Part shown: positions 49,492 through 57,845 of the stretch, one piece after another
Layout of the letters: each line of letters opens with the position of its first letter
Numbering within the stretch: the first letter of the stretch is position 1
Origin: CBDCCV01 sp965215025
Lineage (GTDB): Bacteria > Bacteroidota > Rhodothermia > Rhodothermales > Salinibacteraceae
DNA: 64,000 nucleotides
Reading direction: 5' to 3'
NCBI GenBank assembly: GCA_965215025.1
Contig: CBDCCV010000002.1
Span: forward strand, 806,001-870,000
Notes under the pieces: generated by a model
What the model saw: the letters and a program-made list of their open reading frames with translations, nothing else
Told to the model about the DNA's origin: nothing
Database searches by the model: none
Position numbers and translations under genes: made by a program

Positions 49492-50616
49492 ATGCCCTCT
49501 CGCGCACCTGAACACGCAGGCAGCCCGGCGGCGCTGGGCTACCGCTGGCCGGCGGAGTGGGAGCCGCACGCGGCCACGTGGCTCTCCTGGCCGCACAACC
49601 GCGCCACGTGGCCGGACCAAATGGAGCGCGTCGAGGCCGCCTTTGCACAGATGGTCCGCGCGCTGGCGCCGCACGAGGCCGTCCACGTCAACGTGCAAAG
49701 CGCCGCGCACGCCCGGCACGTCAGGCGCTGCCTAAAAGAAAACGGCGCGTGGAGCGAGGCCGTCCGCCTGCACTGCCTTCCCACCGACGACGCTTGGGTG
49801 CGCGACTACGGCCCACTTTTCGTCACGCGCAGCGAAGAAGAGCACGAAGCGCCGCTGGCCGCTACGACGTGGCGCTTCAACAGCTGGGGCGAGAAGTACC
49901 CGCCCTGGCGCCGCGACGCCGCCGCCGCCGCGCGCATGACCGAGGCGCTCGGCGTGCCCTCGTTTAGCGCCAATCTCGTGCTCGAAGGCGGCGCGCTTGA
50001 CACCAACGGCGCCGGCCTCGTCCTGGCCAGCCGGCCCTCGCTGTTGCATCCGCGCCGCAACCCCGGCCTTTCGGAAAAAGAGGCCGAGGCGCACCTCCGC
50101 CGCTTCCTCGGCGCCGAGGCCGTGGTCTGGCTCGACGCCCGCCTCGCCGGCGACGACACGGACGGCCACGTGGACACCTTCGCCCGCTTCGTGGCTGAGG
50201 ACGCGGTGCTGCTCGCGGCCGAAGCCAACCCCGCCGACGCCAACCACGCCCCGTTGCGCAGCGCTCATGTGCGCCTGCGCGCCGCCACGCTGCCGGACGG
50301 GCGCCCGCTCCGCCTCGTGGCGCTCCCCATGCCCGCGCCGCTCATCACAGACGGGCAGCGCCTGCCGGCCTCTTACGCTAACTTCTACGTGGCCAACGGC
50401 GTCGTCCTCTGCCCCGCCTACGGCGACCCGGCCGATGCGGAGGCCCGGCGCGTCCTGGCCGGCTGCTTTCCCGGCCGCGCCGTCGTGCTCATCCCCTGCG
50501 CCGAGGTGGTGTGGGGCTTAGGCGCACTGCACTGCCTCACGCAGCAGGTGCCGGCCCCGGCTCGGAGCGGGCGTAGCGCCTCTGCGCTTGGAGATTCACA
50601 AAGGCGTAGCACTTGA
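49492..50616 (+). CDS. aguA: Agmatine deiminase
   Basis: 374 residues. Pentein-fold enzyme converting agmatine to N-carbamoylputrescine. Motifs: YRWPAEWEPHAATWLSWPHNRATWP, LPTDDAWVRDYGPLFVT, LVLEGGALDTNGAGLVLAS, DDTDGHVDTFARFV, and catalytic Cys in VWGLGALHCLTQQVP near the C-terminus. With aguB it gives putrescine from arginine-derived agmatine; an arginine decarboxylase is not in the window. Confidence 0.95.
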   Translation: MPSRAPEHAGSPAALGYRWPAEWEPHAATWLSWPHNRATWPDQMERVEAAFAQMVRALAPHEAVHVNVQSAAHARHVRRCLKENGAWSEAVRLHCLPTDDAWVRDYGPLFVTRSEEEHEAPLAATTWRFNSWGEKYPPWRRDAAAAARMTEALGVPSFSANLVLEGGALDTNGAGLVLASRPSLLHPRRNPGLSEKEAEAHLRRFLGAEAVVWLDARLAGDDTDGHVDTFARFVAEDAVLLAAEANPADANHAPLRSAHVRLRAATLPDGRPLRLVALPMPAPLITDGQRLPASYANFYVANGVVLCPAYGDPADAEARRVLAGCFPGRAVVLIPCAEVVWGLGALHCLTQQVPAPARSGRSASALGDSQRRST

Positions 50617-50722
50617 GATAATACAAAAACGCCATCGGTGCTGGTATTTGGACAGCATTCAGCGTATGCTTGAAAGCAGTCCGTTTTCCGCACAGCCACA
50701 CATCTTCAAAGGACGCTACCCC

Positions 50723-52279
50723 ATGAAACGACTCGCTACTACCTTTTTCACGTTGCTTTTCCTCGCAGCTATGGGACTCCCCACGGCGCAGGCGCAGGAC
50801 GACAGCAACTCGTGCTTCCTCGTCGCTGACCGCACCACCGACGGCGGCCTCAGCGGCAACAGCCCCGACCGGCTCACCAGCATCGACCGCACGACGGGCG
50901 AGGAAACCGACCTCGGCTTCATCACCGACTCGGCCGACAACAACGTCACCAACATCGAGGCCATCGCGCTTGGCCCCACGCCCGGCGCTCCGCTTTACGC
51001 GGCCAACGGCAACACGCTTGGCACCATCAACCCGGAGACCGGCCTTTACGACGAGATCGGCTCCTTCGCCGGCGGACCTGGCGAGCTGGGCTTCCGCGTG
51101 TTCGATGACGTGGACGGTCTGATGTTCGACGCCACCGACGGCACGCTCTACGGCGTGAACCGCGAACCCGGCGCGGGCAACCCCGACCTCCTCTTCCAGA
51201 TCGATCCCGAGACGGGCAACGCCGTGCAGGACGCCTTTGGCGCAGGCCAGACGTACGTGGTGATTGACGAAGTGCAGTCCGACGACGGCGTGACGCTCTT
51301 CGACATCGACGACATCGCCATCAACCCGAACACGGGCAACATGCTCGGCCTCGCCAACGACGGCAGCGGGCGCCCGCAGCGCAACGTCATCGTCAACATC
51401 GACAAGTCAAACGGCAACACGACGCGCTTCAACGATCCCTCGCTCTTCGAAGTGGGCGACGTGGAGGGCTTCACCTCCGGTCCGGGCGGCACCATCTTCG
51501 CCTCGACGGGGAACGCCAGCCGCAACGAAGACGGCACGCCGAACCTCGACGCGCGCAACTCCTTCTACAGCGTTATGGACGACGGCAGCGACAACAAGAT
51601 CGCCGGCCCGCTCGAGTTCCGTGACTACGAGGGCATCGCCTGCTTGAACTTCTCCGAGGACGAGGAGGAGGACACCACGCCTCCGCAGTGCGGCCCCATC
51701 AACATCGAGACCAACGAGGACGGCCGCCTCACCGCCGTTCAGCAGGACGTGACGGATGAGGAGAGCGGCATCGCCAGCGTTGAGTTCACTGTGCTGCGCA
51801 ACCTCGAAGGCTTCCTCAACGACACGGGCGAGTACGAGCAGGGCGACGAGCAGCCCTTCGACCCGAACGCCACGACGACGGTGACGATCCGCGGCGAGCG
51901 CCTCGACATCAACCAGGGCGGCGCCATCGTCACAACGGTGACCAACGGCCAGGGGCTGACGGCGCAGTGCGACCCGGTGGTCGAGACGCTCTCGTCCGAG
52001 GTGCCGAGTGGGTTTGGCCTGAGCCAGAACTACCCGAACCCGTTCCGCGGCGCCACGACCATCCAGTTCCAGGTCGCTGAGCCGGCGCACGTCTCGCTCG
52101 AGGTCTACGACGTCTTGGGCCGCAAGGTCGCCACGCTCGTGGACGAGGAGAAGGCGCCGGGCACGTACAGCGTCCGCTGGACGGCCAGCGAGAGCGGGTC
52201 GCTCGCCAGCGGCGTGTACCTCTACCAGATCCAGATGGGCAGCTTCGCCGAGAGCAAGCGCATGGTCCTGGTGAAGTAA
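50723..52279 (+). CDS. Secreted protein with type IX sorting domain
   Basis: 518 residues from the ATG at 50723, giving signal peptide MKRLATTFFTLLFLAAMGLPTAQA; the frame is open to 50588 but overlaps aguA. Residues about 30-330 look like a propeller or choice-of-anchor domain (LTSIDRTTGEETDLGF, ALYAANGNTLGTINPETG-type blades). A linker with EDEEEDTTPPQC leads to an Ig-like part. Residues about 430-518 are a C-terminal T9SS sorting domain: GFGLSQNYPNPFRGATTIQF, VYDVLGRKVATLVDEEKAPGTYSV, LASGVYLYQIQMGSFAESKRMVLVK. Cargo exported across the outer membrane. Strong terminator follows. Confidence 0.93.
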   Translation: MKRLATTFFTLLFLAAMGLPTAQAQDDSNSCFLVADRTTDGGLSGNSPDRLTSIDRTTGEETDLGFITDSADNNVTNIEAIALGPTPGAPLYAANGNTLGTINPETGLYDEIGSFAGGPGELGFRVFDDVDGLMFDATDGTLYGVNREPGAGNPDLLFQIDPETGNAVQDAFGAGQTYVVIDEVQSDDGVTLFDIDDIAINPNTGNMLGLANDGSGRPQRNVIVNIDKSNGNTTRFNDPSLFEVGDVEGFTSGPGGTIFASTGNASRNEDGTPNLDARNSFYSVMDDGSDNKIAGPLEFRDYEGIACLNFSEDEEEDTTPPQCGPINIETNEDGRLTAVQQDVTDEESGIASVEFTVLRNLEGFLNDTGEYEQGDEQPFDPNATTTVTIRGERLDINQGGAIVTTVTNGQGLTAQCDPVVETLSSEVPSGFGLSQNYPNPFRGATTIQFQVAEPAHVSLEVYDVLGRKVATLVDEEKAPGTYSVRWTASESGSLASGVYLYQIQMGSFAESKRMVLVK

Positions 52280-52308
52280 ACCTCAAACGCTGCCTAAGCG
52301 CAGATGAG

Positions 52309-52348
52309 AAGAGGGCTGACCGGATTGCTCCGGTCAGCCCTCTTTTGT
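52309..52348 (+). terminator. Rho-independent terminator of the T9SS cargo gene
   Basis: A perfect 16-bp stem (AAGAGGGCTGACCGGA at 52309-52324 with 52329-52344) and 4-base loop TTGC, followed by TTTTGTTG. Thirty bases after the stop codon. Confidence 0.93.
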
Positions 52349-52470
52349 TGTGCCCTGCTTTTGCCGTGTTCTGCCTTCCGCCGGTGCGCGGCGCGTGAAC
52401 GGGCGCACCTGCCCCGGCGTAGAGGTTTGATTCATTAAACCTGCCTGAGAGGAGAGCCACACCGAGACGA

Positions 52471-52495
52471 GGGCTTGACGGCGTCAAGCCCCTAC
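52471..52495. repeat. Degenerate GTAGGG-type palindrome, copy 3
   Basis: GGGCTTGACG at 52471-52480 pairs perfectly with 52482-52491 around one base, and the right side ends CCCCTAC like the other two copies; the left outer GTAG is lost. The rest of 52349-52564 shows no gene. Confidence 0.55.
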
Positions 52496-52564
52496 ACCAT
52501 CTTCTGAACGATAGCACGCTGCGCGCCACCGGGTGCGCTTCGCTCAACAATCTCCAAACGCCTC

Positions 52565-52843
52565 CTACGCGCCCTCGTGCACGAGGCCCTGCTGCTTGAG
52601 GTCGTCCAAAAAGGCGGTCACGAGGCGGCGCATGTCGTCCGGGTCGCCCTCGTACTCAGCTTCCAGCGCAGCGAGGATGGCCGGCGGTCGCGCGCCGCCT
52701 TCGAGCAACTCCCAGATGCGCGTGCCGGTCTCGTTAAGGGAGAAGTACTGCTTCGTCTTGAGGTGGAGCAGCACGGCCTCGTCGTCATCCAGCTTGGTGG
52801 AGACGACGTCAGGAGCAGGCGCGAGCGGGCGGTCAGCGTCCAT
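52565..52843 (-). CDS. PqqD-like RiPP precursor recognition protein
   Basis: 92 residues. PqqD/RRE fold: DEAVLLHLKTKQYFSLNETGTRIWELLEGGARPPAILAALEAEYEGDPDDMRRLVTAFLDDLKQQGLV. Such stand-alone proteins bind the leader peptide of ribosomal peptides (the B1 function in lasso systems, recognising the YxxPxL motif). Third gene of the minus-strand RiPP locus, after nucleotidyltransferase and precursor; a hairpin lies between it and the precursor. The genuine PqqD role in PQQ synthesis is unlikely because pqqA/C/E are absent nearby. Confidence 0.88.
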   Translation of the reverse strand: MDADRPLAPAPDVVSTKLDDDEAVLLHLKTKQYFSLNETGTRIWELLEGGARPPAILAALEAEYEGDPDDMRRLVTAFLDDLKQQGLVHEGA

Positions 52844-52923
52844 AACGGATGGGAGATCAAGTGGATTAGAGGTGAGGTGACGGGACGCGGATGCGCGTGC
52901 GATGGAAGCGCGCTACAAAGCGA

Positions 52924-52964
52924 AAGGCGGCTGCGCAAGCTCATGGGAGCCGCACAGCCGCCTT
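52924..52964 (-). terminator. Hairpin after the RiPP precursor, likely partial terminator
   Basis: AAGGCGGCTG (52924-52933) pairs with 52955-52964. On the minus strand the stem is followed by TTCGCTTTG, a weak U-rich tail. Placed between precursor and PqqD-like gene, where partial termination would keep precursor mRNA in excess, as in many RiPP operons. Confidence 0.6.
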
Positions 52965-53002
52965 CGTTTACGCAGAAGGTGCTCTAAGAGAACATGTTTC
53001 GG

Positions 53003-53167
53003 TCAGACAGCGAGACCAGTCGAGGGGGCATCGTCTCCGCCGAAGGTAATCCCCGTGATCTCGGGCAGGTCCTCATGACGCCGGAGCTTGGGGGCGACGA
53101 AAGCCTGCTTCTTGTCGTTCTTCGAGGCGGTCGCTTTCGCGTTGGGGTTCGTCGCTTTCTTGTCCAT
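53003..53167 (-). CDS. RiPP precursor peptide with lasso-type leader
   Basis: 54 residues, rich in Lys/Asn/Ala at the N-terminus. Residues 23-38 (FVAPKLRRHEDLPEIT) match the lasso leader pattern YxxPxLxxxGxxxxxT in every spacing, with Phe for Tyr and Glu for Gly. The remaining 16 residues after Thr38 (GITFGGDDAPSTGLAV) would be the core; if Thr38 is the -2 Thr, core position 1 is Ile40 and Asp46 is at position 7. Flanked by PqqD-like and PF14907-type genes on the same strand, with its own promoter upstream. Too short to be found by length-filtered ORF calling. No cyclase or leader peptidase is in this window. Confidence 0.78.
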   Translation of the reverse strand: MDKKATNPNAKATASKNDKKQAFVAPKLRRHEDLPEITGITFGGDDAPSTGLAV

Positions 53168-53217
53168 AATTAAACTGCTCTGTTGAGATTGAGGCTTTCG
53201 GGGGCAGGATTGACTCG

Positions 53218-53246
53218 AATGTACAAGTCTTTACGCACGCGGTCAA
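53218..53246 (-). promoter_or_regulatory. Sigma70-like promoter of the RiPP precursor
   Basis: TTGACC (53246-53241 on the minus strand), exactly 17 bases, TACATT (53223-53218). The precursor ATG is about 50 bases downstream. The AT-rich stretch from 53168 to 53290 contrasts with surrounding coding DNA. Confidence 0.55.
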
Positions 53247-53297
53247 CTTTGTTCCGGTAGAATAACGGAAAGTTTACCGCTTCGTTCCAGATTGACG

Positions 53298-54443
53298 CTA
53301 CGCGGGCAGGCCTCGGCGTCCTGCCAGCGAGGCGAGCCAGTACCCCACGTACCGGATTCGGGCGCGCGGCGTGTCCTGCGTGCGGAAGTGGTACTGAAAC
53401 GGAGACATCAGCCCGGACGAGGACCCGTCGGCACGCGTGTAGCGCCGGGCCTGCACGTGCCGGGCCAACTGCTCCACGCCGCCACCCGCCCCCGCCTTAA
53501 TCTGCCGGAGGGCCGCGTGAGGCAGCGGCGCCCCCAGCAGATCACGCGCCAAGAGCAAGCCGAGCAAGAGACGCCTCAGCGCACCTCCCTCGCGGGCGCG
53601 GCGTACCAGCGTGCGGCTGTCCAGGTCAGGGCACGCGCGCAGCGTTTCCGCCACGTCGCAGACCCATTTGAGGTACTCCCACTGATGCTTCGATCCGCCG
53701 TGGAGGCAGAGCAGGTGCAGGAGGTCCTCCGGAGCCAGGTGGGGCACGTCCACGCCGAGGAGCGTCGTGGTCCGGGCGCGCCGGTAGAGCGCGCCTACGT
53801 CTTTGGCCGGCGCCATGCGCAGCGGGGCCGGGTCCGTGTGGAGTTCTACAAGAAGCGCGTGCTCGCCCCGCCCGCGAACGAACGGGAACTGCCGGTTCAA
53901 GTAACGATACGCCGCCTTTTGCAGGCCTTCGAGCGGCTTGTACGGACGGTAAGCATCGCCGGTCAAAAGGCGCTCGGCGCGGTCGAAGTCGCTTTCTCGG
54001 ATGAGGATGTCCACGTCTTCACTCACGCGAAGCGCAAGCTGCCCGTACACCGCCGAGGCCAGGGCCACGCCCTTAAACGGAAGCGCCACGATGCCGTGAT
54101 CGCCGAAAAGCTCCAGCAGCCGGACCAGCTCCTGCGCCTGCGTGAGGTTGATGCGCGAGACCGAATGCGCATACTTCCAGAGCCGCTCCGATACGGCCTC
54201 GGGCACGCCAGGCGGCTCTATCCGCTTCAGGCTGCGGTGCAGCAGCGGCAGGACGCCGTGGCTCTCGGCCCAGGCGTACACCGCTTCCCAATCCACCCCC
54301 TCGCCGGCAAGGCGACGCACGCACGCGCGGTCCTCCTCCGTCAGGTGCACGCGCGCGCAACGCAGCACCAGGTCTACTTCACGAGTGCGACAGGGCAAAC
54401 GCCGCCCCCTGCGCTCTGTAAAGGGTTCGTTAGAGATACGCAT
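53298..54443 (-). CDS. PF14907-type nucleotidyltransferase family protein
   Basis: 381 residues from the ATG at 54443; the frame is open to 54524 but the extension is Arg/Pro-rich noise. Family stretches: WEAVYAWAESHGVLPLLHRSLKRI, VALPFKGVALASAVYGQLALRVSEDVDILIRESDFDRAERLL (the G..D.D nucleotidyltransferase core, about residues 120-160), and LVELHTDPAPLRM, VPHLAPEDLLHLLCLHGGSKHQWEYLKWVCDVAE. These enzymes recur in lasso-peptide and related RiPP clusters, where some phosphorylate or nucleotidylate the peptide. First gene of the RiPP locus on this strand. Confidence 0.85.
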   Translation of the reverse strand: MRISNEPFTERRGRRLPCRTREVDLVLRCARVHLTEEDRACVRRLAGEGVDWEAVYAWAESHGVLPLLHRSLKRIEPPGVPEAVSERLWKYAHSVSRINLTQAQELVRLLELFGDHGIVALPFKGVALASAVYGQLALRVSEDVDILIRESDFDRAERLLTGDAYRPYKPLEGLQKAAYRYLNRQFPFVRGRGEHALLVELHTDPAPLRMAPAKDVGALYRRARTTTLLGVDVPHLAPEDLLHLLCLHGGSKHQWEYLKWVCDVAETLRACPDLDSRTLVRRAREGGALRRLLLGLLLARDLLGAPLPHAALRQIKAGAGGGVEQLARHVQARRYTRADGSSSGLMSPFQYHFRTQDTPRARIRYVGYWLASLAGRRGLPA

Positions 54444-54478
54444 GAAAGGCAAAAGATAGGAACGCCGCTTCGGCCGAG

Positions 54479-54853
54479 CTACCCGGACGGGCGGTGGCGG
54501 TAGATGGCCTCGGCGCGGTCGCACGTGCCGCCTACGGGCGGGTTTGGCTTGCGCACGGTCACCTCGACGGCTTCGATGCCGGCGTACGCCTCGGCCACGC
54601 GGCGGGCGATGAGGTAGGCCAGCTTCTCGATGAGGTAGAACTTGTTCTCCGTCACGATGGCTTTGACGAGGGCGTAGACGCGCTCGTAGTCCACCGTCTG
54701 GGCCAGGTCGTCGTGCGCGGCGGCCTCGGCGAAGTCCAGCTCCACGGCCACGTCCACCTCGAAGCGCCCGCCGACGTGATGCTCGGCCTCGCTCACGCCG
54801 TGGTGCGCGTAGAAGACCGCGTTGACGAGGCGTACGGTGCCGGTGCCGGGCAT
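54479..54853 (-). CDS. folB: Dihydroneopterin aldolase
   Basis: 124 residues from the ATG at 54853 (MPGTGTVRLVNAVFYAHHGVSEAEHHVGGRFEVDVAVEL). Folate pathway enzyme making 6-hydroxymethyl-dihydropterin. Active-site features: AHHGV, VDYERVYALVKAIVTENKFYLIEKLAYLIA, and the catalytic Lys in VTVRKPNPPVGGTCDRA. Slightly extended C-terminus. Downstream of the PfkB kinase by 43 bases, upstream of the RiPP locus. Confidence 0.93.
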   Translation of the reverse strand: MPGTGTVRLVNAVFYAHHGVSEAEHHVGGRFEVDVAVELDFAEAAAHDDLAQTVDYERVYALVKAIVTENKFYLIEKLAYLIARRVAEAYAGIEAVEVTVRKPNPPVGGTCDRAEAIYRHRPSG

Positions 54854-54896
54854 GGACGAGCAGGCCGGTAGAAAGGCAGAAGGGACGCGGCGCGGC

Positions 54897-55862
54897 TCAC
54901 GCGCTGTACGTCGGCTCAAGCTCGGGGATGAGCGAGAGCCTGCGGAAGGCCATGGCGCGTTCGTGGATGGCCTCCTCGCTCAGGTCCAGAAGCCGCTCCG
55001 GCCCGAAGCGCTCCACGCAAAACGACGCCAGCGCGCTTCCGTAGATGATGCCGCGCTTGAGCGTGGCGGCGTCCACGAGCGCCGCTCGGGCCTGCGCCTT
55101 GGACTGATGCTCGATCACGCTGCACAGATGGCCGGCCAGCCCTCCGGCAAACGTGTCGCCCGCGCCCGTGGGGTCGTGGATCTCTTCAAGCGGATAGGCC
55201 GGCGCGCTGAACACGGCCTCCTCGGTAAAGAGGAGCGCGCCGTGCTCGCCCTTTTTGATGATGAGCGCCTCAGGCCCCATCGCGCGGATGAGCGCGGCGG
55301 CCTTGACGAGGTTCGGCTCGCCGGACAGCTCGCGCGCCTCGGCGTCGTTAATGACGAGGCAGTCCACGCGCGCGAGCGTCTCGCGCAGGCTCTCGGGCGT
55401 GTGCTCGATCCAGTAGTTCATCGTGTCGCAGATGACGAAGTCCGGCGCCTCGACCTGGTCTAGGGCCGCGCGCTGGATGGCCGGGTCGAGGTTGCCCAGG
55501 CACACGATGCGGCTGTCGCGGTACGCCTCCGGCAGCGTCGGCTCGAAGCCAGCGATGACGCCCAGGCGCGTTTCGAGCGTGTCGCGCTCGTTCATGTCGT
55601 AGTGGTAGCGCCCGGCCCAGAAGAACGTCTCGCCCTCCTCGTCGGTCTCCAGCCCGCGCAGGTCGATGCCGCGCTCTTCGAGCGTCTGCCGGTAGGCGTC
55701 CGGGAAATCGCGCCCCACGACGCCGGCCAGGCGCACGTCCTGCGTAAAATGGCGCGCGGCCAGGGCGATGTACGTCGCGCTGCCGCCGAGCACCTCGTCG
55801 GCCGAGCCGAAAGGCGTTTCGATGGAGTCGAAGGCAACGGTGCCTACAGCAAGAATGCTCAC
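54897..55862 (-). CDS. PfkB-family carbohydrate kinase
   Basis: 321 residues from a GTG at 55862 (MSILAVGTVAFDSIETPFG), chosen because the family strand 1 begins here; the upstream frame is not homologous. Ribokinase-like fold: GGSATYIALAARHF, GVVGRDFPDAYRQTLEERGIDLRGL, INDAEARELSGEPN, and the signature DPTGAGDTFAGGLAGHL with catalytic Asp. Substrate sugar or nucleoside unknown. Confidence 0.92.
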   Translation of the reverse strand: MSILAVGTVAFDSIETPFGSADEVLGGSATYIALAARHFTQDVRLAGVVGRDFPDAYRQTLEERGIDLRGLETDEEGETFFWAGRYHYDMNERDTLETRLGVIAGFEPTLPEAYRDSRIVCLGNLDPAIQRAALDQVEAPDFVICDTMNYWIEHTPESLRETLARVDCLVINDAEARELSGEPNLVKAAALIRAMGPEALIIKKGEHGALLFTEEAVFSAPAYPLEEIHDPTGAGDTFAGGLAGHLCSVIEHQSKAQARAALVDAATLKRGIIYGSALASFCVERFGPERLLDLSEEAIHERAMAFRRLSLIPELEPTYSA

Positions 55863-56051
55863 GAGAGGCCGTACGAGGTTAAGTAAAAAAGATCGAGGCG
55901 CGCGCGGGCATCGGCCGGACACCGCTCTGGGCACACCGGCTTCGGGAAGAAGTGCCGCACCGATTCACAAGATAACCGATGCAGACGCCGTCCGCACGCC
56001 GGACGCCCCGCGCGAGCGCCCTTCAACGGCCCAACTTGGTGAAGGGACCGC

Positions 56052-56087
56052 AAAAAAGACGGCTTGAGGAGAAGCGCCCCCAAGCCG
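56052..56087 (-). terminator. Rho-independent terminator of the LEA-like gene
   Basis: On the minus strand, CGGCTTG (56087-56081) and its complement CAAGCCG (56066-56060) form a 7-bp stem followed by TCTTTTTTG. Thirty bases beyond the stop at 56118. The remainder of the gap to the PfkB gene shows no gene. Confidence 0.8.
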
Positions 56088-56117
56088 CCGCGCGGATGCG
56101 ATCCGTTCAGGACGCGG

Positions 56118-57233
56118 CTACGTCACCTTCCGCACCACGTCGCTCACCTTCTTGATGATGGCAGCCGTCAGCGCCGTCTTCGCCGCGTTGCGGACGATGC
56201 TCCAGATGTCGCGTCCGTGCTTCGCCTTTTTCTTGGCCGACTCGGAAAGATGCTTGGCAGAGTCCTGCACGTCGTGCGCTGTTTTAAGCGCGGTGGCGCC
56301 CAGCCCAGTGGCCGCCACGGCCTTGCCGGCTTCGCTGGCGCGGTGACGGGCCGCGTCGCTGGTCTGGCGAGCCTGCGCGCGCGTCTTCTCCGCCTGCGTC
56401 CGGGCCTTGGCGCTCAGTTCTCGCGCCTGCGCCTGCGCCTTGGCGCTTGCCTCCTGCGCGCGCGCCGAGGTCGTTTCGCCCAGAGCCTTGGCTTGCTCCC
56501 TGACCGTCTCGGCAATCTCCTTGGCGCGGTGTGAGGCCGCGTCACCGGCCTTGCGGGCGCGCTCGGCGGCGGCGGTGCCCAGGACGGCGGCGCCAGCCGT
56601 GGCCTTCTCGCTGGCCGCGCGGATGCGCTCGGCCGCCTCCTTGGAACGGCGCGAGGCCTCCTCGCGCGTCTCGGCCAGGCGCGCCTGCGCTTGCGAGGAC
56701 AGCTCCTGCGTGCGCTTGCGGGCGCGCACCGGGAGCGGGTCCGGCCGGAACGGGCGCGCCAGCAGCGAGAGAAAACGCCCCGCCAGGATGCCCGCCGCCG
56801 CTGCGGAGAAGATCGCCAGCGCCGGGTTTTCGGCCGTCCAGCTTCGGGCCGTGGCGAACGTGTCCGAGGCGCCGAGCGCGTCCAGCTCGGCCCTGAGCGC
56901 CTCGACGGACTCGTCTACCTCGCGCCTGGCGTCGTCGCGCGTTGAAGCCTGGGACGAGGCCGATGACGAAGCGGAAGCGCCGGCCTTCGATTTCGATGTG
57001 CCCGCGCCCGACGTTTTCCCTTTGCCGGACTTCTCTGCGCCGAACGGCCCGCCTGACAGCTCGGACGGCGATTGCTTCGCCTTCTCGCCGGGCAGTTCGC
57101 GTTTCTTGGGACTGCCTGCCTTTGGACTGCCTGATCCGCTGCTCTTCTTCTGCGGAGAACTCTCTTTCTTTTTCTGCGGGGGGTTTTTCTGTGAGGAGTT
57201 CGCGTCGTTTTTTTTGTCGTTCTGATCTGCCAA
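56118..57233 (-). CDS. Ala/Lys-rich LEA-like membrane-anchored protein
   Basis: 371 residues. Residues 1-95 are Lys/Ser/Pro-rich and disordered, then a helix (DDARREVDESVEALRAELDALG), one transmembrane segment (PALAIFSAAAAGILAGRFLSLLA, about 138-160), and about 170 residues of long amphipathic helix built from near-repeats such as AKAQAQARELSAKARTQAEKTRAQARQ, typical of LEA-like or apolipoprotein-like desiccation/stress proteins. C-terminus resembles DUF883-type tails. Paired with a tiny membrane protein upstream. Function inferred from composition only. Confidence 0.7.
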   Translation of the reverse strand: MADQNDKKNDANSSQKNPPQKKKESSPQKKSSGSGSPKAGSPKKRELPGEKAKQSPSELSGGPFGAEKSGKGKTSGAGTSKSKAGASASSSASSQASTRDDARREVDESVEALRAELDALGASDTFATARSWTAENPALAIFSAAAAGILAGRFLSLLARPFRPDPLPVRARKRTQELSSQAQARLAETREEASRRSKEAAERIRAASEKATAGAAVLGTAAAERARKAGDAASHRAKEIAETVREQAKALGETTSARAQEASAKAQAQARELSAKARTQAEKTRAQARQTSDAARHRASEAGKAVAATGLGATALKTAHDVQDSAKHLSESAKKKAKHGRDIWSIVRNAAKTALTAAIIKKVSDVVRKVT

Positions 57234-57288
57234 AATAGCCTCCTGGGCGAAATTGAAGGTTGAAACGGAAAGGGCACCGCCGCGCTTT

Positions 57289-57495
57289 TCAGCGGCGCAT
57301 CATCACGCCGAGGAACGCGCCCACGGTAAACGCGCCGAAAAGCGCCGTAAGCTGGTTCTCGCGGACCCAGGCGCGCGCAATCATAAGCTCGGGCGAGCCG
57401 CCAAAATCGCCCCCCGGTGTACGCGATTCATCGCGCGAGGATGCCGTGTGTGAAGCCGAGTCGGGCGGAGCGGTGCGGGAGCGGGTGTCGTCCAT
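57289..57495 (-). CDS. Small single-pass membrane protein
   Basis: 68 residues: Ser/Asp/Arg-rich soluble start and a C-terminal helix NQLTALFGAFTVGAFLGVMMRR, the plan of YqjD/ElaB-type tail-anchored proteins. Transcribed just before the LEA-like protein with 55 bases between. No family asserted. Confidence 0.6.
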   Translation of the reverse strand: MDDTRSRTAPPDSASHTASSRDESRTPGGDFGGSPELMIARAWVRENQLTALFGAFTVGAFLGVMMRR

Positions 57496-57845
57496 GAATT
57501 CGTTTTTTTGTTCGTCTTCTTTGAAAGCGCGTAGGCGTTTTCTGCCGGAGGGCCGTTGCGTCTTTGATCTCTGCCGTTCCTGTCTCGTATCGGCTGGGCG
57601 GCGCGCTTGGTTCGGAATCTATCTTCCTGAGGCGCGGTAAAGAAAACGTTGCCTGTGTTTTGTCAACATATTTACCATCGCACGGCAGGCCGCACCGGCC
57701 TCAGAGGCCGCGCCCACCGTATCGACGCTTTGTGCGCGTGCATCTCCCACCCGCTGGCAGCAATACCTGAAACGCTGTACTTTGCGCGTGGGCGCGATGC
57801 CCGTAAGAAATAGGCTGCACTTCCACCTCTCCTTTCTCCGCCTTG
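57496..57845. other. Divergent intergenic region upstream of the TPR gene
   Basis: 350 bases without a convincing gene. For the minus genes a TTGACA (57666-57661) with TCTTTA (57643-57638) at 17-base spacing is a candidate promoter. For the plus gene, TACTTTG at about 57779 resembles the Bacteroidota -7 box with one base missing. Both are weak by-eye matches. Confidence 0.5.

Noticed and set aside
52565..52843. PqqD of a PQQ biosynthesis operon serving the sugar dehydrogenase at 7.8 kb
   Set aside because: No pqqA, B, C or E in the window, and the neighbours form a RiPP locus instead.
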